A stretch of DNA of 64,000 nucleotides, from NCBI RefSeq assembly GCF_008831545.1, contig NZ_CP044523.1, positions 2,666,001 to 2,730,000 on the forward strand, written 5' to 3'. Position numbers and translations under genes: made by a program. Each line of letters starts with the position of its first letter. The first letter of the stretch is position 1. Positions 17,237 to 25,551 of the stretch are shown one piece after another. The stretch comes from Halorussus halophilus (lineage in GTDB: Archaea > Halobacteriota > Halobacteria > Halobacteriales > Haladaptataceae). The notes under the pieces were generated by a model. The model saw nothing but the letters and a program-made list of their open reading frames with translations. It was not told where the DNA came from and searched no databases.

Positions 17237-18889
17237 ATGAGTGACCACACCGTACTGCTGGTTGTGAGCGTACTCATGAGTGGCCTCGTCGCACCGGGAC
17301 CCGTAAATCAAGAGACGGGCGGTTCCACCCCCGCCGAAATCGACTCTTGCACGACGATTACCGAATCGGGCCACTACGCGCTCACGGCCGATATTCTAAA
17401 CAGTACGGAAGCTACGTGCATTCGAATCGAGGCAGACGACGTCGTCTTAGATGGTGCCGGACACACCATCGACGGCAATTGGAGTGTTCTCCGCGAGAAC
17501 ACAGGAGTCGGAGACAGCCTCTTCGAAGCGTTTGCAAATGCGACGGAAATCGGGACTGCAAATGCGACCGTTTCACAGTGGGCGTACCACGGAGTATTCG
17601 TGTCGGAGTCTGAAAACGTTACAATCTCCGGATTGACGGTCAGAGATTGGGTTTACGGAATTGCGTTCTTCGACGTAACCGACGGCAATATACGGGGTGT
17701 AACGACCGAACAGACCGCGACGGGTGTCGGACTATTCCAATCAACCACAATCCGTACGGAAGCGGTGGAATCGACGAACAGTACGATAGGCGTCGTTCTC
17801 GACGACGTCTCGGTCAGCAGTGTCACGAACAGTGAAATAAATAACAGCGTTCTCGACGGAATGGAACTCTTCGAGACGACGGGGTCCAGTATCGTTGAAA
17901 ACACGATTCGGAATACGGGGCGATACGACGGCCTCTATCTCCGAAATTCGAGTCAGAATACCGTCCGAGACAACGATATCGGATCAAATACGCTGTCTGG
18001 AATTGCACTCGCAAGGGGGTCGAACAGCAACATAGTGGAGTCGAATTTAGTTGAACAGAACGGCCTCAACGGTATCCTCGTCCGTGATAACTCGGTTCTG
18101 AATACGGTGACGAACAACACCCTCGAAGCGAACGCTCACAGCGGAGTTTCAGTAGTCGATGGAGCGAACCAAAATATCGTCCAAGGTAACGTGATACGAA
18201 ACACGACCGGTGAAGACCCGTACACTGCTCAGGTGAACTACTCCGCGGGAATCGTAATAAACCAGTCCAGTCGAAACCAAGTGACCGAAAATTGGGTTCA
18301 AGGGAACGCGTACAGCGGTATCACGCTCACCAACGAGGCGAACGAGAACTTTCTCACGGGGAACACGATACTCAATACCACAGGGGTAGAAATCACCGTA
18401 CCCGAGACGTTTCGCACCGTCTCAGTAGACCATCCCGCGGCGATTTTCATCGACCGGAGTAGCGAGAACGTCATCCGAGAGACGTACGTTCGAGATTCCG
18501 AACTGTGGTCGTACTACTCGACAGCAGTAGCGTCACAGAACATCGTTCGGAACTTGACCGTCGCGTCTATCAGGCGGTATAACGTCTCGACTGACCCGAC
18601 CGAGGCTGCGGAGTTCTCGTTCGTCGAAGTTGCCACTGTCGTTTCGTTCACCGGTCGGAACGTCGCTCTCGACGCGAACGTTACCGAAGGGATAATCGAA
18701 CCCGACTGGGAACCGAGTCGGTCCGCTCCGAGAGTAAACGAAGTCGGAACCAGCGAGAACTCCACGCTCGAAAATATGAGCGTCCGATGGTATCTAAGAG
18801 CGGTGCCGACAGAACTCGTAGAAAATACGACTAACAGAAGAGTCCGAGCGACTACCACCACCACGACCGTAGAAGGGGAAACAACTTAG
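17237..18889 (+). CDS. Secreted NosD-like right-handed beta-helix protein N2
   Basis: 550 residues and a paralogue of N1 at 10670-12406. Signal (VLLVVSVLMSGLVAPGPV), module DSCTTITESGHYALTADI with Cys in ATCIRIEADDVVLDGAGH, then Asn-rich beta-helix repeats (SGIALARGSNSNIVESNLV, NGILVRDNSVLNTVTNNTL) and a beta-rich C-terminal part ending in a Thr-rich tail. Many N-glycosylation sequons. The fold suggests surface attachment or sugar binding; no catalytic residues can be named. Its TAG stop overlaps by 4 bp the stop of the convergent A2 gene, mirroring the A1/N1 arrangement. Confidence 0.85.
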   Translation: MSDHTVLLVVSVLMSGLVAPGPVNQETGGSTPAEIDSCTTITESGHYALTADILNSTEATCIRIEADDVVLDGAGHTIDGNWSVLRENTGVGDSLFEAFANATEIGTANATVSQWAYHGVFVSESENVTISGLTVRDWVYGIAFFDVTDGNIRGVTTEQTATGVGLFQSTTIRTEAVESTNSTIGVVLDDVSVSSVTNSEINNSVLDGMELFETTGSSIVENTIRNTGRYDGLYLRNSSQNTVRDNDIGSNTLSGIALARGSNSNIVESNLVEQNGLNGILVRDNSVLNTVTNNTLEANAHSGVSVVDGANQNIVQGNVIRNTTGEDPYTAQVNYSAGIVINQSSRNQVTENWVQGNAYSGITLTNEANENFLTGNTILNTTGVEITVPETFRTVSVDHPAAIFIDRSSENVIRETYVRDSELWSYYSTAVASQNIVRNLTVASIRRYNVSTDPTEAAEFSFVEVATVVSFTGRNVALDANVTEGIIEPDWEPSRSAPRVNEVGTSENSTLENMSVRWYLRAVPTELVENTTNRRVRATTTTTTVEGETT

Positions 18890-20571
18890 CCAGCTACGCG
18901 CGACGAACCGAGCCACAATTCTCGAAGGGTAGAACGGGACTCACGGAAGGAGTTGGCCACGGCTCGGTTCCCCGCGGCGAGGTCGCGCATGAGTGCTTCC
19001 CACTCGTCGTCCAAGTACTCCGTCGGAGTCGAATTTTCGATGTCGATGTCGTTGAGTGCTGCGACAGCGTCGTCCGTCCAACCGACGTACACATCCCATT
19101 GGAGCGGCGTCAACTGATACGTTCGGAGCAGTTCGTCTCGATACGGTTCGTCGCTCCACGACTCACGGATTCGCTGTTTTACTTCGTCAGGAGATAAATT
19201 CGAGAGGTCGTCACCGGCTTGCTCCCACGCGGCGTTCACCTCAGGTCGCATCTCGATGGCCTCCTCAAGTAGGGCTACGGACGCTTCGGCGTTGTAGATG
19301 ATCGCACTCATCTGTTTGAGTTCGGCCTCGACGAACGGAAGAATCTCGAAGCGTGGGACGTACTGCATGTTTTCGTACGTCACTCTGGTGTCGAAAGCAG
19401 TGGCGTACCTCGAATAACTTACCGCTAAATCGTAGTCTACGAACACTTGGTACAGACTGTTGCGGACGAAGTCTTGAAACACAGCTTCGGCATCGTTCGT
19501 CGGAGGCTCGAAATCGAGCTCCCACGGTTCGAAGGTTCGAGCTTCGTCGTACGCGTACGATTGAACATCAACTACGTCAACAGTCGGTTGGTCTTGAATT
19601 GCTGTAGTAGTCTCACTTTGTAGTGATAATCGCCTGATTGCTCGCTTGCCCGCGTCTATTTTCTGATTGTACTTCAAATCATCCTGCGGCTCGATCACCC
19701 TGTCCCCACTGAGACAAGCACGCTGTTGCTCTAATTGAGAAATCTGATTTCTCGTTCTTTTTATCATCTTTTCTAGTTCCTTCCGCTGTGCGTACTTGGC
19801 CTCTCGCGTATCCCAAGCGTTCTCCCAGCGACTACCGTTTGGCGGGCGCAGAACAATTCTAGCAGCACCCGCTCCGATAGAGAATCCCCCAATAGAGAGT
19901 TTATTCGTTTGTTCTATCTCTCGCGTAAGCGCATCGATTTCATAGTCTAAGTCTATCAGCTGTTCTTCTAATCGGTTCAATTCCCCGTACAGATGCCTGA
20001 GAGCGCGATTTATCTCTCGTCGAGATTTAACGTTTCTTGGAACGTCCTGACACTCCTCTAACAATCGAGCTAACAATCTCCGCTGTAATTCGTAAATCGC
20101 GTACTCGCCAGCGCAAGACGGCACGGCGAGATACCCACATTCTTCCGGGGTAAAACAATCGTGTCGAACTCCGAATTCCCCCACGAGGTTTTCCTGTAAC
20201 CGTCGGTTCTGTTCCTCTATGTCGGCCTTTCTCCGCATGCAATTGTCGTATTTTGCTTTCGCCTCCCGCAATTCCTTCAGTAACCGTTCCCGTTCCTCCC
20301 GACAACTGAGACTCTGGCGGTATTCTTCACAATCGACCGATTGTCGAAACCTGTTCGACGATTCACTGACGGACGACTCTAACGTATCCGAAGTTGCCGT
20401 AACGTCCCCACTGAGCAAAATCGCTCCTGAGAGTCCTGATTTTAACAAGACGGAGCGCCGAGTCAGTCGGTCTGCGGACTCGCTCGATTCACTTTCTCGA
20501 AACTTGTCGTCTCGACCCGTCGAATCCGGTCGAAACGATTCGTCCCCAGTTTTCGAGGCACCACCGGACAT
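18886..20571 (-). CDS. Tat-exported coiled-coil protein A2 (paralogue of A1)
   Basis: 561 residues. A twin-arginine motif (LTRRSVLLKSG, Arg38-Arg39) with a hydrophobic run opens the mature part. It is followed by long charged coiled coils (REERERLLKELREAKAKYDN; LNRLEEQLIDLDYEIDALTR) with scattered Cys. Residues ~330-561 align with A1: FEPWELDF, EAVFQDFVRNSLYQ, AELKQMSAI and a shared LTPLQWDVY/LTPRQWSVF motif. N-terminal halves differ more. Like A1 it is convergent with, and overlaps, a beta-helix gene. Function unknown; the paired layout suggests that A and N proteins act together at the surface. Confidence 0.75.
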   Translation of the reverse strand: MSGGASKTGDESFRPDSTGRDDKFRESESSESADRLTRRSVLLKSGLSGAILLSGDVTATSDTLESSVSESSNRFRQSVDCEEYRQSLSCREERERLLKELREAKAKYDNCMRRKADIEEQNRRLQENLVGEFGVRHDCFTPEECGYLAVPSCAGEYAIYELQRRLLARLLEECQDVPRNVKSRREINRALRHLYGELNRLEEQLIDLDYEIDALTREIEQTNKLSIGGFSIGAGAARIVLRPPNGSRWENAWDTREAKYAQRKELEKMIKRTRNQISQLEQQRACLSGDRVIEPQDDLKYNQKIDAGKRAIRRLSLQSETTTAIQDQPTVDVVDVQSYAYDEARTFEPWELDFEPPTNDAEAVFQDFVRNSLYQVFVDYDLAVSYSRYATAFDTRVTYENMQYVPRFEILPFVEAELKQMSAIIYNAEASVALLEEAIEMRPEVNAAWEQAGDDLSNLSPDEVKQRIRESWSDEPYRDELLRTYQLTPLQWDVYVGWTDDAVAALNDIDIENSTPTEYLDDEWEALMRDLAAGNRAVANSFRESRSTLRELWLGSSRVAG

Positions 20572-20848
20572 ACCACCAGAGTGCTTTGTACGATTACTTA
20601 GTTATCCACCCGCTTCCGAGAACATTTAGAAAATCGACAACACCTCCTCGGTTATTGAGCGACGAAATACCGGGTTTCTATCCATCCGATCACAATACGT
20701 AGATTATCGACCTAATTCTGCGGAGGCACGCAACGGTCAGTTTGTACCTCTCATGGACCTTGCGACCACGGTCATCTCCGCCGTACCGCGCTCGGTCAGC
20801 CAGCACGGTCGCGGGAGGGGTGGCGGAGGTTATCACAACGTAGTGGTT

Positions 20849-21337
20849 CTACGTACATGAGACCCGGTTAGATTCGATAAGAGATACTGGAAGGTCTTGT
20901 TTCGAAGATACGCTTATTCGGGTGTAATTCTGGCTGTCGGAGCGTCGTTGGAAATAGTTCACACTCACTTTCTCGTCCCAGAAATCAGGCGATGTGATAA
21001 TCACGTACTCTGGGACAGTATTATACCGTAGTGAGACGTTGTGTCGCGCCGAGTGTGAGTCAAGGTCACCAATTGTGACGCCACAGAGTTGTGTCCCATT
21101 GCTTGTATACAACTTAATTTTCACGTTTTTGAAAGTATCCTGCTCGGGTGCTCCTCCTCCGATAGCAATCCGACCATCCATCTGAAAGGTGCCATCCGAC
21201 GACGTAGGTACACCCATATAGGCGACCTCAACTTCTTCACCCGCCGGGTAGGTTGCACATCCTGTGACCAGAGTAATGAGTAGTAAGCCACAGACGGTAT
21301 GCTTGAAGAGTGGATGCATTTTAGTTCTATCATTCAA
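20849..21337 (-). CDS. Small lipoprotein (tandem copy 1)
   Basis: A lipobox (LLLITLVTGC) ends the signal peptide, so the protein is lipid-anchored outside the membrane. The ~130-residue mature domain is beta-rich, with FQMDGRIAIGGGAPE, VKIKLYTSNG, VTIGDLDSH and YVIITSPDFWDE. These are shared, in the same order, with the gene directly upstream (21340-21813), so the two are tandem duplicates and almost touch (2 bp). The start at 21337 favours translational coupling; the ATG at 21319 is also possible. Function unknown. Confidence 0.7.
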   Translation of the reverse strand: MNDRTKMHPLFKHTVCGLLLITLVTGCATYPAGEEVEVAYMGVPTSSDGTFQMDGRIAIGGGAPEQDTFKNVKIKLYTSNGTQLCGVTIGDLDSHSARHNVSLRYNTVPEYVIITSPDFWDEKVSVNYFQRRSDSQNYTRISVSSKQDLPVSLIESNRVSCT

Positions 21338-21339
21338 TA

Positions 21340-21813
21340 TTATGGTGGTTCGTCGGGGAATTTCTCGCTGGGACTGTGCCTCGAGTAGTCCTTGTAGCGA
21401 CTGCCATCACCGGGACGTTCGTACCCACTTACGTACACCTCCGTATTCGATTGCCAGAAATCGGGCGATTCGATGACGACGTAAGCGGGAATAGTGTCCA
21501 AAGTGAGATTGATTTGCTGTTTCTGTGGTGGTCCGTGCGTCGAAAGTTCTCCAATTCGGATACGTCGAATCACGTGTTTCTGTTCGTTATAGAGCACTAC
21601 AGACACGTTCTCGAGCGTCGTATCTGGGGCAGCACCGATTCCGACCGAAACGTTTCCATCCATGAGGAACTGGCCATTCTGGGTTTCAATATCGCCAGAA
21701 AAGTACACATCGTGATGGTTTGCGGATGTCACGCAACCGGTGAAAAAAGTGGCCAATATCAGCATAAGTACTGTCAAAGGACGAGATAATGGCAGTGATG
21801 GATTTTTGAGCAT
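21340..21813 (-). CDS. Small lipoprotein (tandem copy 2)
   Basis: Lipobox LILATFFTGC closes the signal peptide. The mature domain shares FLMDGNVSVGIGAAPDTTLE, VSVVLYNEQ, IRIGELSTHG and YVVIESPDFWQS with the following lipoprotein gene at 20849-21337. It is probably the first gene of a two-gene operon. The short C-terminal tail (SRHSPSEKFPDEPP) is hydrophilic. The lower GC of this pair compared with the surface-protein locus to the left suggests separate acquisition. Function unknown. Confidence 0.7.
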   Translation of the reverse strand: MLKNPSLPLSRPLTVLMLILATFFTGCVTSANHHDVYFSGDIETQNGQFLMDGNVSVGIGAAPDTTLENVSVVLYNEQKHVIRRIRIGELSTHGPPQKQQINLTLDTIPAYVVIESPDFWQSNTEVYVSGYERPGDGSRYKDYSRHSPSEKFPDEPP

Positions 21814-21968
21814 AGAATAGGTGGTTCCATTGCTGCAATCAGTGGTTGTTCAATAATCGACACCAGTGATACTATTAGTTATCTTTACTATCTATAATAA
21901 ATTTTGTCACTTTGTCCCTTACCTATCAACATTCAACTGACTTCTCCACCCATGAATCTGATTCTTTA

Positions 21969-22031
21969 GGCCTTGTTGAAATCCTCAATCAGCGACAGGT
22001 TTCAGCGGGAGTGCTGAATACAGCGCGCGAG
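21969..22031 (+). repeat. Solo left end of an IS5-type element (copy S1)
   Basis: Begins GGCCTTGTTGAAATCCTC, nearly the inverted repeat seen at the intact end of the IS5-type element at 28068-28085. It continues through TTTCAGC and GTGCTGAATACAGCG at the spacing where that element has its start-codon region. No transposase follows. It is almost duplicated at 23842, and each copy lies downstream of a HalOD1 gene. Confidence 0.55.
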
Positions 22032-22060
22032 TCGGTCACGAGGTGAGTCATACAAATCAC

Positions 22061-22209
22061 CTCTTTTTGAAATTTACAGACAGGGCAATGACGCCGAGAA
22101 TCGACTACTCGACGACGAGGGCGCTGTAACCGATATAGCCCGTGTGGAGATTGTAGGGGAACAGAACCTCGCGGTCGCCCAGGCTCGTCTGATTGGCGAC
22201 ATTAACTGA
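22061..22209 (+). pseudogene. C-terminal gene remnant
   Basis: An open plus-strand frame without start ends at TGA 22207. Its last ~40 codons read like a real protein (LLDDEGAVTDIARVEIVGEQ, then NLAVAQARLIGDIN). Codon use is haloarchaeal. It lies directly behind the solo IS end, which suggests that insertion or deletion removed the 5' part. Parent gene not recognised. Confidence 0.35.
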
Positions 22210-22277
22210 CGGGTAGCCCGACGACGAACTCCGACCCGACGAATCGTCTCTCGGTCGTTACCCGTAGTGAGGTACGG

Positions 22278-22517
22278 CTATTCTTCGAGGGTTACGTCGC
22301 CGTCTGCGGTGACAGTGACACTGTATCCGCAGTAGGTGAACGTCACTGTCCCGTCCGCTGGGTTCCCGCTGGCGAACAGAGAATCCAACGAGTCGGGGTC
22401 AATCACGTCGAGTAGCCTTTCGGGCAGTTCAGTGGGAGCAACGTCCATCCGTTTGGCAACAGCTTCAATCACGGCAGTACTCAATTTCTGTGACGATGTG
22501 GGTGACGACGGACTCAT
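22278..22517 (-). CDS. HalOD1 output-domain protein (module copy 1)
   Basis: 79 residues, the standard size of a stand-alone HalOD1 domain. Shows SPSSPTSS, a helical VIEAVAKRMDVAPTELPERL, the DPDSLDSLF motif and the closing strands GTVTFTYCGYSVTVTADG. HalOD1 domains are predicted output modules of haloarchaeal signalling; targets are unknown. The gene lies 61 bp downstream of a DUF7344-like winged-helix gene. That pair is repeated at 24183-24767 with high similarity, which shows duplication of a two-gene module. Confidence 0.85.
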   Translation of the reverse strand: MSPSSPTSSQKLSTAVIEAVAKRMDVAPTELPERLLDVIDPDSLDSLFASGNPADGTVTFTYCGYSVTVTADGDVTLEE

Positions 22518-22578
22518 GTGTAGATAGAGGTGCGACTGCGCTTGTAACGGTGACGAAGGCTATCGTCCGCTACGTTGC

Positions 22579-22869
22579 TCACTCCGGACTGTTGGACGCC
22601 AAAAATTCGAGTAGGGGGCGAATCTCATGGAACTGCGGCCCCTTGACGACTTCATTGGCGTCCTTGTCCCACGCGATGTAGCCGTAGTCTTCGAGTTTCG
22701 GTAGGTGGACGTGGTACATTTCGGTCTGCGCCCGTTGCGCGGCGTCGGTCAGTACCGACTCACCTGTGGATGATTCGACTCCCGCGTCCTGCGGATTCGA
22801 TGCGAGAAGGTTGAGCAAGAGTGTTCGTCGGCGTTCGTTTGCGAGTGCCGTGAAGGCGTTGTCGTTCAT
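22579..22869 (-). CDS. DUF7344-like winged-helix regulator (module copy 1)
   Basis: The start at 22869 gives a 96-residue protein beginning MNDNAFTALANERRRTLLLN, a classic haloarchaeal wHTH opening. VHLPKLEDYGYIAWD is the wing region, and the tail reads VVKGPQFHEIRPLLEFL. The longer upstream frame has no family support. Such proteins bind DNA as dimers. It pairs with the HalOD1 gene 61 bp downstream and is duplicated at 24474-24767, where most of these positions are identical. Confidence 0.8.
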   Translation of the reverse strand: MNDNAFTALANERRRTLLLNLLASNPQDAGVESSTGESVLTDAAQRAQTEMYHVHLPKLEDYGYIAWDKDANEVVKGPQFHEIRPLLEFLASNSPE

Positions 22870-23088
22870 GGTTGTGGTGAGAGGCCACCGAGAGGGGCCG
22901 TCGACTCCGATGGTTACATCTTTCGTTTTCTGATAGAACCACCACACGGATAACGATGTTGTGAACGCAGACCGACGAATTCGGTTTTCCACAGAGAGTG
23001 ATTGCCTGAACTGTGCCTTCTCAATTCCCGGGTGTGCCTTACGGAATGATTGGGCCATATTCTGTGCTTTCCCGAAATGAGTTTGCGT

Positions 23089-23613
23089 TCACTCTGTGGG
23101 GGACTCGTCGTCTTCGTCCGGGCCGTTTGCGTGCGCGCTCGTCTCGTCCGTCCCCTGTAAAAAGAAGTGGTTGAACGGTTGGACGTGCCGCCGCCTCATC
23201 ATCTCGGAACTCTCGATTTCGATGCCGATGTCGTGGATCGCGTCGGTGATTCGGGTAATGTCACTCGTGCTTGTCCCGACCACGTCGACGTGGACATTCC
23301 GTCGGCCAGTCAGCATTTCACGAACGTCAATTACGCCCTGAATCCCCCGAATCTGCTCCGAGTACTCTTTCAGTTCCTTTGGCGGCGCAGAGATTACGAA
23401 CGTGATTTGCAACGGCAGGTTGGCTTGTTCGTAATCTATCTCCGGGTGGTAGCCTTTGATGATACCGTCGTCTTCGAGTTGGTCGATTCGGTTGCGGACA
23501 GTACTGGCGGAGACACCTGCCGTGTCTGCGATTTCCTGTGCGGTCGTGTTCCGGGCGTCCCGCTGAAGCAGGTACAGGATACTCCGGTCAACGTCGTCCA
23601 AGTCACGTCCCAT
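23089..23613 (-). CDS. Lrp/AsnC-family transcription regulator
   Basis: 174 residues. The N-terminal HTH (LDDVDRSILYLLQRDARNTT; VSASTVRNRIDQLEDDGII) is followed by an AsnC/RAM-like ligand domain (LPLQITFVISAPPKELKEYS; GVIDVREMLTGRRNVHVDVV). The C-terminal tail is acidic. Family members sense amino acids or related metabolites and regulate nearby or distant genes; no ligand can be named. The gene sits between the two HalOD1/wHTH modules and breaks their tandem order. Confidence 0.85.
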   Translation of the reverse strand: MGRDLDDVDRSILYLLQRDARNTTAQEIADTAGVSASTVRNRIDQLEDDGIIKGYHPEIDYEQANLPLQITFVISAPPKELKEYSEQIRGIQGVIDVREMLTGRRNVHVDVVGTSTSDITRITDAIHDIGIEIESSEMMRRRHVQPFNHFFLQGTDETSAHANGPDEDDESPTE

Positions 23614-24182
23614 GTGAAGGGGTACAGTGTGAGTCTATTAACGTATTTTCCCGGTACTGGCTCAGTGCAGGCCTCCGACAGCGAAGAGAGATATACCAGT
23701 GGAGAGTTTCATGCGCACCAACGGTGTACACATCACGTTCAGAAACTTCAACGTGAATAAAACGTGGTCGCTGTGACCGACGTACCTCTATATTCAACAC
23801 GCAACATCTGTCAGGTCCAAATAATTTAAACAGATCCTCATGGCCTTGTTGAAATCTTCAAACGATGATAGGTTTCAGCACCCGCGCTGAATAGAGGAGG
23901 AAGCGTCGGTCACGTGACTTTCCGGCACTCGGTGTTACGTACAGAGGTGTACTCAGCAGGACTCAGTGATCGAAGTTCAACTTCACCGTTGGCCAACTGT
24001 TAGAATGGGCTTGTGACCCTCCCAGTTGTTTCAGACGACGGCGAGAATGAGATACCGAGATTGCCAGTGCGAAGACGTGGCTGCGTGACGAAGGCGAGAC
24101 GGACGACGGCATCGAGGGCGTGTGTGGCGTATGGGGCGGGTGTCCGTCTCGGGGGAGTGTCGTAGCGCCGGATGACCCGCTA
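23614..24182. other. Intergenic region with a solo IS end
   Basis: Around 570 bp. The first ~200 bp hold the AsnC promoter, with A+T-rich sequence near 23640 and 23815-23835. The solo IS5-type end S2 is at 23842. The rest up to the HalOD1 stop carries no frame with convincing codon bias; it is GC-rich near 24050-24180 and may be degraded coding sequence. Confidence 0.45.
23842..23900 (+). repeat. Solo left end of an IS5-type element (copy S2)
   Basis: Starts GGCCTTGTTGAAATCTTC and continues through ATAGGTTTCAGC and GCGCTGAATAGAG. It matches copy S1 at 21969 base for base over the terminal 15 bases and again over TAGGTTTCAGC-like and GCTGAATA blocks. No transposase is attached. Its place behind the second HalOD1/wHTH module parallels that of S1. 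Confidence 0.55.
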
Positions 24183-24422
24183 TTATTCGAGACTCACGTC
24201 GCCGTTTGCGGTGACAGTGACTGTGTAGTCGCAGTACGTGAACGTCACAGTGCCGTCTGTCGGGGTTTTGTTTGCGAACAACGAATCTAATGAGCCGGGG
24301 TCGACCACGTCGTATAGTTTCTCGGGCAATTCAGTGGGGTGAACATCCATCTTCGTGGCGACAGTCTCGATTACGGCGTGACTCCACGCATTGGCTGATG
24401 AAGTGGGTGATGACGGACTCAT
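24183..24422 (-). CDS. HalOD1 output-domain protein (module copy 2)
   Basis: 79 residues, with the same opening SPSSPTSS, helix VIETVATKMDVHPTELPEKL, motif DPGSLDSLF and closing strands GTVTFTYCDYTVTVTANG as the gene at 22278-22517. It follows a DUF7344-like gene by 51 bp. The paralogous pairs are close enough that they probably arose by a fairly recent segment duplication. Likely a signalling output or partner for the wHTH protein. Confidence 0.85.
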   Translation of the reverse strand: MSPSSPTSSANAWSHAVIETVATKMDVHPTELPEKLYDVVDPGSLDSLFANKTPTDGTVTFTYCDYTVTVTANGDVSLE

Positions 24423-24473
24423 GTATAGTATGGGTATGCGACTACGCGTACGAAAGCAATCACCTCTTCGTCG

Positions 24474-24767
24474 TCACTCCGCGTCGTCGGAGGCGATACA
24501 TTCGAGCAATGGCCGAATCTCGTCGAACTGCGGCCCTTTGACGATTTGATCTGTCTCTTCGTTCCACTCGATGTAGCCGTGGTCTTCGAGTTTTGGCAAG
24601 TGGATGTGAAACATTTCGATCTGCTCTCGTTGCTCGGCGTCGGTCAGCACTGAGTGTCCTGTAGGGGATTCAAACCCTGCGTCCTGCGGGTTCGATTCGA
24701 GGAGGGCGAGCAAGAGCGTACGGCGCTGTTCGTGCGCGAGTGCCTCGAAGTCGAGATCTGCATTCAT
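24474..24767 (-). CDS. DUF7344-like winged-helix regulator (module copy 2)
   Basis: 97 residues from the ATG at 24767: MNADLDFEALAHEQRRTLLL, then LESNPQDAGFESPTGHSVLT, the wing IHLPKLEDHGYIEWN and tail IVKGPQFDEIRPLLECI. It parallels the protein at 22579-22869 throughout. Three tandem 29-bp repeats begin 33 bp upstream of the start, which makes them candidate regulatory sequence for this gene. Confidence 0.8.
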   Translation of the reverse strand: MNADLDFEALAHEQRRTLLLALLESNPQDAGFESPTGHSVLTDAEQREQIEMFHIHLPKLEDHGYIEWNEETDQIVKGPQFDEIRPLLECIASDDAE

Positions 24768-24800
24768 TATAATCACACAAGGTACCAGGGGCAATCAGGC

Positions 24801-24887
24801 TGCCTTTTTCGCACACAAACCGTCCTTACTGCCTTTTTCGCACACAAACCGTCCTTACTGCCTTTTTCGCACACAAACCGTTTTTAC
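24801..24887. repeat. Three tandem 29-bp repeats
   Basis: The unit begins TGCCTTTTTCGCACACAAAC and is followed by CGTCCTTAC. It occurs at 24801, 24830 and 24859, identical except for CC to TT in the third copy. No spacers separate the units, so this is not a CRISPR. The array lies between the wHTH start (24767) and the HTH-10 stop (24892). Read on the minus strand, each unit contains an A-rich block; the spacing of about 2.8 helical turns would place copies on nearly one face. Confidence 0.9.
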
Positions 24888-24891
24888 GTAC

Positions 24892-25551
24892 TCACTCGGG
24901 GTTGACTGTGTGGCCCGAGAGCGCGTCCCCGAGGACTGCCTTGATCCCTCCACGGAGGCGGGAGCCGACGGCCTGCTGTGAGATGCCGAGTTCCTCGCCG
25001 AGGGCTTCCAACGTGACCTCGCGGGGAGACTCGAAGTACCCCCGGTCGTAGGCAAGCACCAGCGCCTCTAGCTGGGTGTCAGTGAGGATGACTTCGATCG
25101 CCGTCTCAACCGGGGTGAGTGCGGTTAGTGACGTCAGCGTGATCGGGATATCCAGCTCTCGACAGCGCCGTTGAAATTCTACGATGTCACGTCGCTCATC
25201 ACCGCGGACATCGAACGTCCACTGTTTGTTTGTACCGATAGCCTCGATCAGTGGAATCGATGTCTCTGCCAGTACGGTTAGCACGTCATCGTACTCCAGC
25301 GTCCATTCGACGCGTAACAGGTACTCGTCCTCGACAGAGTCGACGAGCCGGATCCCCTGCACGCCGGGGTGTTCAGTGAACGCGCTCTCGATGTCAGCGA
25401 CTTCGGTTCCCCGCACCCAGAAGTAGGGAATCACCACGTTCTGTGCGGGGACGAGTCGTTCCAGCGTGACAGTCACGTCCGGCAGTTGCTTGAACACTGT
25501 CCCCAGCGGGAACTGGTCTGACGGAACCGTGAACGTCGCTTCAGTAACCAT
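24892..25551 (-). CDS. Bacterio-opsin activator-type regulator (HTH-10)
   Basis: 219 residues from MVTEATFTVPSDQFPLGTVF. The N-terminal ~150 residues are the beta-rich sensor-like domain of BAT-type regulators (VTLERLVPAQNVVIPYFWV; LLRVEWTLEYDDVLTVLAET). The C-terminal HTH-10 domain is typical: LTDTQLEALVLAYDRGYFES, then LEALGEELGISQQAVGSRLR. Such proteins activate haloarchaeal promoters. In-frame sequence upstream of 25551 has no family likeness and was not included. Confidence 0.85.
   Translation of the reverse strand: MVTEATFTVPSDQFPLGTVFKQLPDVTVTLERLVPAQNVVIPYFWVRGTEVADIESAFTEHPGVQGIRLVDSVEDEYLLRVEWTLEYDDVLTVLAETSIPLIEAIGTNKQWTFDVRGDERRDIVEFQRRCRELDIPITLTSLTALTPVETAIEVILTDTQLEALVLAYDRGYFESPREVTLEALGEELGISQQAVGSRLRGGIKAVLGDALSGHTVNPE

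Noticed and set aside
24801-24887. Possible CRISPR array from three evenly spaced 29-bp repeats
   Set aside because: Units follow each other directly with no spacers, and no cas genes are near.
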